The translations under genes and the position numbers were made by a program. Under the pieces are notes generated by a model. That model was not told where the DNA came from. It worked only from the letters and a program-made list of their open reading frames with translations, and did not search any database. A DNA stretch of 22,504 bases from Flavobacterium sp. UBA6721 (lineage in GTDB: Bacteria; Bacteroidota; Bacteroidia; Flavobacteriales; Flavobacteriaceae), in NCBI GenBank assembly GCA_002454195.1, contig DKIJ01000027.1:1-22504 (forward strand). The letters run 5' to 3'. Shown here piece by piece: positions 8,649 through 16,803 of this stretch (positions are counted from its first letter, which is position 1; the number at the start of each line of letters is the position of its first letter).

Positions 8649-9571
8649 TGAAAAATTTTAGTATTAAAATAGCACTTTTTTTATTGCCAATACTTCTTTT
8701 TTTTATTGGTTTAGAATTATTCGTTCAAAATGATAAAAATTCATTTAAAACAATTGCCAATTATTTTAAAGAAAATAAAGCTACTGCCGAGATATTAATT
8801 TTAGGATCATCTCACAATCAAAATGGTTTTAATCCTAAATATTTTGATAAAAAAACTGTTAATATTTCCTATGGTTCGCAAGATATAAAAATTGATTCTG
8901 TTCTTTTTTTTAATAATATTAAAGAAATGAATTCAGTAAAGAAGGTGATTTTTGAATTGGATTATCATCGAATGGATGTAGAAAATGAGTCTAATTTTTA
9001 CAGATATCCATGGTACTACTTTTATTACAATGTCGAAATTTATCCGTTAAATTGGTTCAGTAAGATTTCATTGTATTCATCTAATCCCGAATTTTTTAAT
9101 GCTATTATTAAAAATAAATTCAGTAAAAATCATAAAGATCAGGTAATTAATAAGTTTGGATATGTTGAAGCTAATTATGATAATCAATTTGAACAAATGA
9201 AATACGATTCAATAAGTATTTTTAATTCTGCTAAAGAACGATTAAAAGACAGACATAAAGAAGTTTCTGAAAAAGCTTTCAATATGAATAAAAGAAGGAT
9301 TGTTTCTATAATTGAGTACTGTGATGCTAATAATATCAAACTTTATTTTTTATCATCACCTTTATTTCAAACGTACATTGCTAATAAAATAGAAAATAAA
9401 AACGCTAAAATGATTGCTTTAATCAATGATTTAAGATCAAAATATAAAATTAATTATATTGATTTTCAAAATGATAATCGTTTCAGTGTAAAAGATTTTA
9501 GAAACGATGATCATTTAAATGATATTGGAGCAAAAAAATATTCGTTAATTATTAATGAGATTATGAAGTAA
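8648..9571 (+). CDS. SGNH-like periplasmic partner of the MBOAT acyltransferase
   Basis: A 307-residue protein with one N-terminal membrane anchor (about 8-25) and a periplasmic domain of SGNH/DltD-like type. ILGSSHNQNG (51-60) supplies the nucleophile block (Ser55 likely), NISYGSQDI (72-80) fits the second block, and NDDHLNDIG near 286-294 carries the catalytic His of the last block. The usual Asp three residues before that His is Asn286, with Asp287 and Asp288 next to it. Proteins like this (AlgJ/AlgX, DltD, PatB) accept an acyl group from an MBOAT partner and place it on the polymer. Start-stop overlap (TAATG) with the MBOAT gene supports that pairing. Sequence between the two ends is not recognisable, so the fold call rests on motifs and context. 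The gene is strongly AT-rich. Confidence 0.78.
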   Translation: MKNFSIKIALFLLPILLFFIGLELFVQNDKNSFKTIANYFKENKATAEILILGSSHNQNGFNPKYFDKKTVNISYGSQDIKIDSVLFFNNIKEMNSVKKVIFELDYHRMDVENESNFYRYPWYYFYYNVEIYPLNWFSKISLYSSNPEFFNAIIKNKFSKNHKDQVINKFGYVEANYDNQFEQMKYDSISIFNSAKERLKDRHKEVSEKAFNMNKRRIVSIIEYCDANNIKLYFLSSPLFQTYIANKIENKNAKMIALINDLRSKYKINYIDFQNDNRFSVKDFRNDDHLNDIGAKKYSLIINEIMK

Positions 9572-9579
9572 TTATTGTA

Positions 9580-10230
9580 ATGAATTTATTAAAATTTAAA
9601 ATAATTTTTTCCCATTTTTTAAGTATTAAAATTAGAAATATTTATTTCAATTTTTTTATCAAAGGAAATAGAGGAGGATCGGATAGTGTAATTATTCCTG
9701 TTGGAAAATTTTATTATACTTGTAAAAAAGGTGCTACAATAAACATTGAAAAGGGATGTTTGGTTTTTAACCAGAAAATAAGTAGACCAGAACCATTTAT
9801 CGGTGTTTTAAAAATGATGGAAGATTCAGAAATTAATGTTCAAAATGGATTTTCCATTTTTTCAGGGCATCATATTATTTTAATGAAAGGCGCTAAATTA
9901 AATTTAGGAAGTGGTTACATAAACAGAGATGTGAAAATTAGATGTTTTAAGGAAATAACTATAGGGAATAATGTAGCAATTTCAGAAAATGTTACTATTT
10001 GGGATACCGATGCTCATTCAATCGTTGGGAAAGAAGATAAAATGACACAAGCAATTTCAATTGGAAATCATGTTTGGATTGGAAACAATGTAACTATATT
10101 GAAAGGAGTTATAATCGGGGATGGAGCCATTATAGCAGCGGGTTCTTTAGTTAATAAAAGTATTCCAGCTAGATGCTTGGCGGGTGGAGTTCCTGCAAAA
10201 GTGATAAAAGAAAATGTTGAATGGAAATAA
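9580..10230 (+). CDS. Hexapeptide-repeat acyltransferase
   Basis: A 216-residue left-handed beta-helix acyltransferase. The first 30 residues are hydrophobic and basic and may contact the membrane. Beta-helix repeats span about 85-200 (INVQNGFSI, LNLGSGYI, ITIGNNVAI, ISIGNHVWIGNN, IIGDGAIIAAGS). His146 in DTDAHS is in the catalytic position, and the domain closes with ARCLAGGVPAKVIK. The domain resembles the acetyltransferases of Bacteroidota capsule loci. It lies 8 bp after the SGNH gene and 7 bp before the flippase. The likely reaction is acetyl transfer from acetyl-CoA to a sugar hydroxyl before flipping, a cytoplasmic counterpart to the MBOAT system. Target sugar unknown. Confidence 0.87.
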   Translation: MNLLKFKIIFSHFLSIKIRNIYFNFFIKGNRGGSDSVIIPVGKFYYTCKKGATINIEKGCLVFNQKISRPEPFIGVLKMMEDSEINVQNGFSIFSGHHIILMKGAKLNLGSGYINRDVKIRCFKEITIGNNVAISENVTIWDTDAHSIVGKEDKMTQAISIGNHVWIGNNVTILKGVIIGDGAIIAAGSLVNKSIPARCLAGGVPAKVIKENVEWK

Positions 10231-10237
10231 ACCTTAG

Positions 10238-11770
10238 ATGAATAATGATTCTCGAATAGTTAATTCGGTTAAAAATATCTCATTTGGCCTAGTCTCGCAA
10301 CTTATTCAAATGATACTTGGATTTGTCAGCCGAACGGTATTTATTAAATACTTAGCTGTAGAGTATTTAGGGGTAAACGGACTATTTACTAATATATTGT
10401 CATTACTTTCTTTAGCTGAGTTAGGTGTAGGTACTGCTATGCTTTATACTTTATACAAACCTATTGCGGATAAAGATTATAAAAAGATGACTGCATTACT
10501 TTGTTTCTATGGCAAAGTTTATACTTTTATAGCAGTTATTATTGCTGTAATAGGTTTGAGTGTAATTCCTTTTTTAACTACTATTGTAAAAAATCCACCT
10601 CAAATAATTGCAGATGATTTAATAATAATTTATTTATTGTTTCTTTTTAACACTGTTTCATCATATTTCTTTAGTTATAAATTAAGTCTTTTTCAAGCTG
10701 ACCAACGAAGTTACATTATTTCTAAATCAAATACATTTGTATTTATTATTCAAAATTTGATACAAATACTAGTTTTAATTTGGTTTAAAAATTTTATTTT
10801 ATATCTTATTGTTCAATCTTTTTTTCAGTTATCCGGAAATTTGGTAATTTCTTTTTTACTTAAGAAATATTACCCGTTTCTTAAGCAGTTTAAAAAAGAA
10901 CAGGTTGATGATGTAACTAAAAAAGAAATTGTTTCTAATATAAAATCTACTGCTCTGATAAAAATTGGAGGATTGTTGGTCAATAGTACTGATAACTTAA
11001 TTCTTAATTATTTCTCTGGTTTAGTACTGGTTGGTTTGTTGTCTAATTATAATTTATTAATAGGCTTAGTTTCGGGCATAATTATACAAGTTTTTGCAGG
11101 AATAACGGCAAGCATTGCCAATGTTAACGTTACTGAAAGTCATCAAAAAAAAATAGAAACTTTTCATTTGGTTAATTTCTCCAATTTTTGGGTATTTGGT
11201 CTTGCTTCAGTTTTTTTGATTGTATTACTTAATGATTTTATCGAATTATGGATAGGGTCTAAGTTTGTTTTGCCTTTTTCGGTTTTAATTGCTCTAGTAT
11301 TTAATTTCTATATCTCTGGTATGCAAAATGCCGTTTGGACGTTTAAAGCTACTTTGGGGTATTTCAAGCAAGGACAATATTTAATTATTATTACAGCTTT
11401 AATCAATTTAATATTGTCTTTTATTTTAGGGTCTTATTTTGGGTTATTTGGGATATTGATTGCTACAGCAATAGCAAGGATACTTACTAATGCATGGTAT
11501 GATCCTTATATTATTCAAACTTTAGCATTAAGGCTTAATCCTATGAAATATTTTAAAAAATATTGTAAGTATTTAATTTTACTGGTAGTTTCTTTGTTAA
11601 TGATTTTTGGGGTTATTTATTTTTTACATTTTTCAAAAATAATTAACATCATTATTAAGGTATTTTTATGCTTGATAGTCCCTAATGTAATAATTTATTT
11701 GTCTTTTAAGAATGAACAAGAGTTTAAGACATTATTTAAGTTTATAAACTCACTTTTTTTAAGATTGTAA
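10238..11770 (+). CDS. Wzx-type oligosaccharide flippase
   Basis: A 510-residue integral membrane protein of the MOP/Wzx polysaccharide-transporter superfamily, with about 12-14 hydrophobic segments spread over the whole length. The N-terminal region (NSVKNISFGLVSQLIQMILGF, then FIKYLAVEYLGVNGLFTNIL and LAELGVGTAM) is characteristic of EPS/capsule flippases in Bacteroidota and Firmicutes. Its role is to move the undecaprenyl-diphosphate-linked repeat unit from the inner to the outer face of the cytoplasmic membrane before polymerisation by a Wzy protein, for which the gene at 15712-16803 is the candidate. It is the only flippase in the window, arguing for one polysaccharide system rather than two merged loci. 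The start is the only reasonable ATG, 7 bp after the acyltransferase stop. The specific symbol wzx is not assigned because these proteins share little sequence identity. Confidence 0.92.
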   Translation: MNNDSRIVNSVKNISFGLVSQLIQMILGFVSRTVFIKYLAVEYLGVNGLFTNILSLLSLAELGVGTAMLYTLYKPIADKDYKKMTALLCFYGKVYTFIAVIIAVIGLSVIPFLTTIVKNPPQIIADDLIIIYLLFLFNTVSSYFFSYKLSLFQADQRSYIISKSNTFVFIIQNLIQILVLIWFKNFILYLIVQSFFQLSGNLVISFLLKKYYPFLKQFKKEQVDDVTKKEIVSNIKSTALIKIGGLLVNSTDNLILNYFSGLVLVGLLSNYNLLIGLVSGIIIQVFAGITASIANVNVTESHQKKIETFHLVNFSNFWVFGLASVFLIVLLNDFIELWIGSKFVLPFSVLIALVFNFYISGMQNAVWTFKATLGYFKQGQYLIIITALINLILSFILGSYFGLFGILIATAIARILTNAWYDPYIIQTLALRLNPMKYFKKYCKYLILLVVSLLMIFGVIYFLHFSKIINIIIKVFLCLIVPNVIIYLSFKNEQEFKTLFKFINSLFLRL

Positions 11771-11878
11771 AATAAACTAGGATAAAAATAGAATTGTCTT
11801 AAGTGTGTTTTGGAAGTGTTTGCTTTTGAGTTGTTCTAATTTATTAAAATTGTTATTATATTAATTTACACTTTTCAA
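11771..11878. other. 108-bp intergenic gap after the flippase gene
   Basis: This is one of the two longest gaps between genes in the cluster. It is AT-rich and has no clear inverted repeat with a T-run, so no terminator is called. I looked for the Bacteroidota promoter pattern (TTTG, about 19 bases, TAnnTTTG) and found only weak partial matches. An internal promoter is possible, but not supported from the bases alone. Confidence 0.4.
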
Positions 11879-12415
11879 ATGATTTATTTTTTGTTTTTAT
11901 ATAACGTCATTCGAGTTTCTATTTTGAAATTTCGTTATAAAAATTTTAAAGCTTCTCTTTTCCAAAGAATAAGTCCGTCTGTTGAGATAAAACTGTTACA
12001 AAAAGGAGAAATCACATTTGGTAAAAATGTATGTGTTTCCAGAAATTCCAGTCTAGTTGCAACAAATTCAGGTTCAATTTCAATTGGAGATAGGGTTTTT
12101 ATGAACCAAAATTGTATGATAAGTGCTAAATCAAAAATCAGTATTGGAGAAAACTGTAATTTTGGTCCTAATGTTTGTGTTTTTGATAATGACCATCGTT
12201 ATGATGCTGTAAACGGAGTAAGTGCTTCAGAATATGCTGTCGGAGAAATTAGTATAGGTTCCGGCACTTGGATCGCCAGTAATGTTGTGATTTTACGAAA
12301 TACTACTATTGGTAAGAATTGTGTTATTGGTGCCGGCTGTGTTATAAAGGGAAATGTTACTGATAACACCTTGGTGTATATGAAGAGAAATCAAATTCAA
12401 AGGAAGATTTTATAA
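11879..12415 (+). CDS. Hexapeptide-repeat acyltransferase
   Basis: A 178-residue left-handed beta-helix acyltransferase related to the WcaF/maltose acetyltransferase-like group. Repeats include ITFGKNVCVS, ISIGDRVFMNQ, ISIGENCNFGPN and ISIGSGTWIASN, followed by TIGKNCVIGAG. His106 in FDNDHRY is the expected catalytic histidine. The short hydrophobic start (1-17) may associate with the membrane. Compared with the others in this locus it lacks the closing GNPAK segment and ends VYMKRNQIQRKIL. It follows the 108-bp gap and is separated by a single base from the next GT4 gene, so it belongs to the downstream block. It is inferred to acetylate a sugar of the repeat unit in the cytoplasm. Confidence 0.86.
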   Translation: MIYFLFLYNVIRVSILKFRYKNFKASLFQRISPSVEIKLLQKGEITFGKNVCVSRNSSLVATNSGSISIGDRVFMNQNCMISAKSKISIGENCNFGPNVCVFDNDHRYDAVNGVSASEYAVGEISIGSGTWIASNVVILRNTTIGKNCVIGAGCVIKGNVTDNTLVYMKRNQIQRKIL

Positions 12416-12416
12416 A

Positions 12417-13514
12417 ATGCGAATTTTATACATTACCAATCAAATATCTGGAGCAGCTGGTTTAGAACGCGTGTTGTCAATCAAAGCAAGTTATTTGGCA
12501 GATAACATGGGCTATGATGTTCATATTGTCACTTTAAACCAAGGTGAAGATTCTTTGTTTTTTGATTTTAGTAAAAGAATTAAACATCATGATATTAAGG
12601 TTGAAGGTGATTTTTTTCAATATATAAAGCAGTATTCAGTTCTATTAAAAACTATTGTAAATAGAGTAAGACCCAATGTTATTTGTGTATGTGATGATGG
12701 CTTAAAGGCATTTTTTCTTCCAATCATTTTAGGAAAACCTTGTCCGATGATTTACGAAAGACATGTTTCAAAATTGATAGAAATTAAAACCGACTCACAA
12801 AGTTTTTTTAAAAAAATTAAGTTAAAAGCAAGATTTACTTTGATGGAACTTTTAGCTAGCTCATATAATCGTTTTGTAGTATTGACAAAAGGAAATACTT
12901 TAGAATGGAATTTAAAAAATATAGAAATTATTCCAAATCCATTGTCATTCTATCCAGAGGAAGTTTCTGGCTTACAAAATAAAACTGTAATTGCTGTGGG
13001 TAAGCATTCTTTTCAAAAAGGATATGACCGATTATTGCAAAGTTGGAAATTAGTGAATCAAAAGAATCCCGATTGGAAGCTGAAAATTTATGGAACAATT
13101 GATGAAAATCAAGGTTTAACCGCTTTGGTTGAACAATTAGGGATAGAAAAAAGTGTTGAGTTTTATCCACCATCCAGAGATATTGAAAAAGAATATTTAG
13201 CAGCTTCTGTTTTTGTTTTGTCTTCAAGATACGAAGGATTTGGAATGGTGTTGATTGAAGCTATGGTTTGTGGAGTTCCTTGTGTGTCTTTCGATTGTCC
13301 ACATGGTCCAAAAGATATAATCACTCATAATCAAGATGGGTATTTGGTTCAAAATGGAGATGTAAATGGTTTAGCAGTTAGTATAAATCAATTGATAGAA
13401 AATAGTAGCTTACGTGAATCAATGGGGAGAACAGCAAGAGTAAATGTAAATCGTTTTTTAGCTGAGACAGTAATGAGGCAATGGGACGAATTGTTTAAGG
13501 AGCTTGTTGTATGA
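12417..13514 (+). CDS. GT4 family glycosyltransferase, first of a tandem pair
   Basis: A 365-residue GT-B glycosyltransferase. ILYITNQISGAAGLERVLS (3-21) forms the N-terminal loop. VGKHSFQKGYDRLL (194-207) is the donor-domain entry motif, with Lys196 where most GT4 enzymes have Arg. RYEGFGMVLIEAM carries EX7E (Glu273, Glu281), and FDCPHGPKDII follows (292-302). This last element and the GLERVLSIK start are shared with the next gene (NCPFGPRNII, GIERILSQK), so the two are tandem paralogues; they overlap by four bases (ATGA). Enzymes with the CPxGPxxII element are often annotated as GalNAc/galactosyl-type transferases, but I cannot assign the sugar. Cytoplasmic, membrane-peripheral. Confidence 0.93.
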   Translation: MRILYITNQISGAAGLERVLSIKASYLADNMGYDVHIVTLNQGEDSLFFDFSKRIKHHDIKVEGDFFQYIKQYSVLLKTIVNRVRPNVICVCDDGLKAFFLPIILGKPCPMIYERHVSKLIEIKTDSQSFFKKIKLKARFTLMELLASSYNRFVVLTKGNTLEWNLKNIEIIPNPLSFYPEEVSGLQNKTVIAVGKHSFQKGYDRLLQSWKLVNQKNPDWKLKIYGTIDENQGLTALVEQLGIEKSVEFYPPSRDIEKEYLAASVFVLSSRYEGFGMVLIEAMVCGVPCVSFDCPHGPKDIITHNQDGYLVQNGDVNGLAVSINQLIENSSLRESMGRTARVNVNRFLAETVMRQWDELFKELVV

Positions 13515-14629
13515 GGATTTTATATTGTACAAATCAGCTCTCTACACATGGAGGTATAGAAAGAATTTTATCGCAAAAGATTAATTATTTATTACAACAA
13601 AAGCATTATGATGTGTTTTTAACCACTTTTGAGCAATCAAATCTTCCTGATGTTTATCCATTAGACAGTAAATTATTTCGTTTTGATTTAGATATTAATT
13701 ATCATAGTAATCAAAGTTATTTTCATCCTAAGAATTTGCTTAAGATAGTAAAGCATTATTTTCAAATGCGAAGGTTGATAAAAAAAGTACAACCTGATAT
13801 TATTGTTTCGGTTAGTTATACACCTGAACAATTTTTTTTGCCTTTCATTGAAAGAAGAATACCCAAAGTTAAAGAATTACATTCTTCGGGTGTGGTTGTT
13901 GGAATTTCAAGAGATGAAGCCAAGAAATCACTGAAATCAAAATTGACCAGTATATTCAAGAAATATAATGCTTTGGTTTTGTTGAATAAGGATGAGATTC
14001 CCTATTTCGGAGGATGTAATACGATTGTAATTCCAAATTTCACTGACTTTGAATCCGATTTACCCGAAAATGTTGTCAGAGAGAAAACGGTTATTGCAGC
14101 TGGAAGAATTGCTCCCGTAAAACAATTTCATGAATTAGTTTACATTTGGAAAATAGTACATGAAGATTTTCCGGATTGGAAATTCAAATTGTATGGGGAT
14201 GGTGATTTAAAACTAATCATTGAACTTCAAAATCTAATAAAAAGTCTTCATTTAGAATCCAGTTTTTTACTGATGCCTTCAATTAGTAATTTACAGCAAG
14301 AAATGCAAAAAGCATCACTATATGCTATGACTTCAGCAACCGAGTGTTTTCCAATGGTTTTATTAGAGGCACAGGTTTCAGGTTTACCTATAGTTTCTTA
14401 CAATTGTCCCTTTGGTCCCCGAAATATTATTGCTAATGAGTTTAACGGTTATTTAACGCTTCAAAATAACAGGGAAGATTTTGCTAATAGTCTCTCTAAA
14501 CTTATGTATGATGAAAATAAAAGAAATTATTTAGGAGAAAACGCCCGACAAAGTGTGATGCGTTTTTCAAAAGAAAATGTTATGGCACAATGGGATGATT
14601 TGTTTAATCAGTTAGTTTATAAAAAATAA
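13511..14629 (+). CDS. GT4 family glycosyltransferase, second of a tandem pair
   Basis: A 372-residue GT-B glycosyltransferase paralogous to the preceding gene, which it overlaps by 4 bp. It has ILYCTNQLSTHGGIERILS (3-21), AAGRIAPVKQFHELV (196-210, with Arg199 and Lys204), and EX7E in TECFPMVLLEAQ (Glu278, Glu286). NCPFGPRNIIA (298-308) follows. Compared with the usual RYEGFG before the first Glu it reads SATECFP, a substitution seen in a subset of capsule GT4 enzymes. The gene ends one base before the next ATG. Divergence between the two copies outside motifs is large, so the duplication is not recent and the enzymes likely make different linkages. Confidence 0.92.
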   Translation: MRILYCTNQLSTHGGIERILSQKINYLLQQKHYDVFLTTFEQSNLPDVYPLDSKLFRFDLDINYHSNQSYFHPKNLLKIVKHYFQMRRLIKKVQPDIIVSVSYTPEQFFLPFIERRIPKVKELHSSGVVVGISRDEAKKSLKSKLTSIFKKYNALVLLNKDEIPYFGGCNTIVIPNFTDFESDLPENVVREKTVIAAGRIAPVKQFHELVYIWKIVHEDFPDWKFKLYGDGDLKLIIELQNLIKSLHLESSFLLMPSISNLQQEMQKASLYAMTSATECFPMVLLEAQVSGLPIVSYNCPFGPRNIIANEFNGYLTLQNNREDFANSLSKLMYDENKRNYLGENARQSVMRFSKENVMAQWDDLFNQLVYKK

Positions 14630-14630
14630 A

Positions 14631-15671
14631 ATGAGAAATAAAACGAGAAATAAAACGATAGTTATTCCCATTCCTTATTTTGGTAAATTACCAGCTTGGT
14701 TTGATTTATTTTTAATTTCTGCTGGTAAAAGTGAAATAATTGACTTTTTATTATTTACAGATGATATTACTCATTATGATTATCCTTTAAATTTTAAAGT
14801 TTTCAACATAAGTTATCAAGAATTTAAAAATATTTTTTACGATAAATTAGGTGACATATATTTGGGACATCCTTATAAACTTTGTGAATATAAACCCTGT
14901 TATGGGTATGTTTTAAAAGATTATTTAAAAGGATATGAATTTTGGGGCCACTGTGATATAGATTTAATTTTTGGTGATTTAGATTCCTATTTAGAAAAGA
15001 TTTCTCTAGAGGAATATGATAGGATTTTTACATTTGGACATCTGTCAATTTATAAAAATGTAGAAAGAGTTAATACAGCATTTAAATTAGAGCTTGCTGC
15101 TGGTTTTCCTAAAGTTTTTAAATTTTCTTTTGTTTCTAAAACGACCTATTCTTGTAATTTTGATGAGATTGGTATAAATGTCATTTTGAAAGAATATGGA
15201 TTTAAAGTTTATGAAAATGCGTTTTTTGCTAATGTAAATGAAAGTTTTAAAAGATTCAGAATTCATTCTGGACTTTTTGATTATCCTTCAATTTTAGTCT
15301 ATAAAAACAACAAGGTATTAGAAATAAAGAAAAAAGAAAATCAGATTGTTCAAAATGAGTTGATGTACTTACATTTTCAAAATAGAAAAAGCCTAAACAT
15401 TGATAGTGATATTGTAGGAGATTTTCTTATTTCAGATGATGGGTTTTTAAAATATGATTCAAATTATTTAGATAATTATTTAACAATCTATGGTAATAAA
15501 GAGAGTGAAGAAGAACAAAATAAATATTATACATCTTTTTTGAGTGATAAGCGAAAGAAAACTTATTTAAAAATTATAAAAGAGTTCAGGTATTCTAATA
15601 TTATGCTTTTTTCGGTTTTATATAATCTTTATTCTGCCAAAAAGTGGCTGTCAAAAAATAATATAAGATAA
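14631..15671 (+). CDS. DUF6625-like protein, putative glycosyltransferase
   Basis: A 346-residue protein resembling the uncharacterised DUF6625 family found in polysaccharide loci. TIVIPIPYFGKLPAWFDLFL (9-28) resembles a GT-A first strand. LLFTDD (40-45) follows, then YKLCEYKPCYGYVLKDYL (82-99) and FWGHCDIDLIFGDLDSYL (104-121), where DID (109-111) sits like a metal-binding DxD. Later segments (RIFTFGHLSIYKN, then FDEIGINVILKEYG) fit an acceptor region. No membrane segment is seen. The inferred function is transfer of a sugar to the repeat unit, but no member that I know of has been characterised. The first codons contain a perfect in-frame 12-bp tandem duplication (14633-14656) giving RNKT twice. 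The coding sequence is very AT-rich. DUF number is from memory. Confidence 0.75.
   Translation: MRNKTRNKTIVIPIPYFGKLPAWFDLFLISAGKSEIIDFLLFTDDITHYDYPLNFKVFNISYQEFKNIFYDKLGDIYLGHPYKLCEYKPCYGYVLKDYLKGYEFWGHCDIDLIFGDLDSYLEKISLEEYDRIFTFGHLSIYKNVERVNTAFKLELAAGFPKVFKFSFVSKTTYSCNFDEIGINVILKEYGFKVYENAFFANVNESFKRFRIHSGLFDYPSILVYKNNKVLEIKKKENQIVQNELMYLHFQNRKSLNIDSDIVGDFLISDDGFLKYDSNYLDNYLTIYGNKESEEEQNKYYTSFLSDKRKKTYLKIIKEFRYSNIMLFSVLYNLYSAKKWLSKNNIR
14633..14656 (+). repeat. Perfect 12-bp tandem duplication in a gene start
   Basis: GAGAAATAAAAC occurs twice back to back, beginning on the last base of the start codon at 14631. It adds four residues in frame (RNKT repeated) ahead of the first conserved strand, so it should not harm the protein. 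Slipped-strand replication is the simple explanation. Confidence 0.85.
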
Positions 15672-15711
15672 TAATAGATTTATAATTCAATTTTATATAA
15701 TAATTCATCAA

Positions 15712-16803
15712 ATGTTAGATTTTATACCATTACAATATTATACGACAATTTATTATTATTTATTATTGATAATTATATTAATTACTTTTTTTAGATCGAA
15801 TTCGATAGCTATAAATGCTTCTAGAAATTTAGGTGTAATAAAATCTTTATCAGGTTTTTTATTTGTAATTGTTCTTTTTTACATGGGATTAAGACCAATA
15901 AATTATCGTTTTGGTGACATGGTAGTTTATAACCATTCTTTTGAAATGTATCAACAAGGCATCCCTTTCATAGGAGCGAATGATATCGTTTTTGAGTATT
16001 TTATGTACAGCTGTGCTCAAGTAATGACTGCTTCCATGTTTTTTCTTTTTTGTACTTTATTGTACGTCTTACCTTTGTGGGCAGCTTGTAAAAAGTGGTT
16101 CGGAGCGTATAATTATTATGCCTTTTTTGCATTAGTTGCTTCTTTTTCTTTTTGGGCGTTTGGAACTAATGGAATTCGGAATGGTATTGCGACTTCTATT
16201 TTTTTATATGCCTTATCAAGAGATAAAATAGTTTTCAAAGTTATTTTTATACTCATTGCCATTGGGTTTCATAATTCAATAGTGATACCTACTGCCGCAT
16301 TGCTATTAACCTATTTTTATGCCAATCCCAAGAAATACTTTTATGGATGGTTAGCTTGCATTCCTTTGTCGTTAGTCTCAGGAGGTTTTTGGGAAGGATT
16401 GTTTGCTGGTTTTATGGCTGATGACCGGGTGAGCTATTTAACAGGAACTAATGAACAGGGAGAATTTTCCAGTACCGGTTTTCGATGGGATTTCTTGCTG
16501 TATTCAGCTTCCGCAGTATATGCAGCCTATTTTTTTATATTTAAAAAGAAATTTGTTGATTTAAATTACAATCGGTTGGTTTGTATTTATTTAGCAGCCA
16601 ATGGATTTTGGATTTTAGTAATACGAGCTAACTTTTCTAATCGTTTTGCTTATTTGTCCTGGTTTATGATGGGGATTATCATCGTCTATCCTTTTTTAAC
16701 CAAAATCCAAATCAAAAATCAACATAGGGTTTTAGGGGGAGTGTTGTTAGCTTATTTTGCTTTTACTTATTTGATGAATGTGATTTTAACTCAGTTGATA
16801 TAA
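15712..16803 (+). CDS. EpsG/Wzy-type polysaccharide polymerase
   Basis: An integral membrane protein of 363 residues with around ten hydrophobic segments, recognisable as EpsG family. Typical features are YMGLRP (57-62) followed by GDMVVYNHSFE (68-78), FEYFMYSCAQ (94-103), then GIRNGIATSIFLYAL (154-168) and GFHNS (185-189) with the conserved His. This family is believed to polymerise undecaprenyl-linked repeat units on the outer face of the cytoplasmic membrane, the Wzy role. It is the only polymerase candidate in the window and matches the single flippase. A 40-bp AT-rich gap precedes it, with no visible terminator or promoter. Its stop overlaps the next gene's ATG by one base. The symbol wzy is withheld because function is inferred only by family and context. 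Confidence 0.87.
   Translation: MLDFIPLQYYTTIYYYLLLIIILITFFRSNSIAINASRNLGVIKSLSGFLFVIVLFYMGLRPINYRFGDMVVYNHSFEMYQQGIPFIGANDIVFEYFMYSCAQVMTASMFFLFCTLLYVLPLWAACKKWFGAYNYYAFFALVASFSFWAFGTNGIRNGIATSIFLYALSRDKIVFKVIFILIAIGFHNSIVIPTAALLLTYFYANPKKYFYGWLACIPLSLVSGGFWEGLFAGFMADDRVSYLTGTNEQGEFSSTGFRWDFLLYSASAVYAAYFFIFKKKFVDLNYNRLVCIYLAANGFWILVIRANFSNRFAYLSWFMMGIIIVYPFLTKIQIKNQHRVLGGVLLAYFAFTYLMNVILTQLI

Noticed and set aside
11771..11878. An internal promoter in the gap after the flippase
   Set aside because: Only partial matches to the Bacteroidota TTTG / TAnnTTTG pattern at wrong spacing; not strong enough to call.
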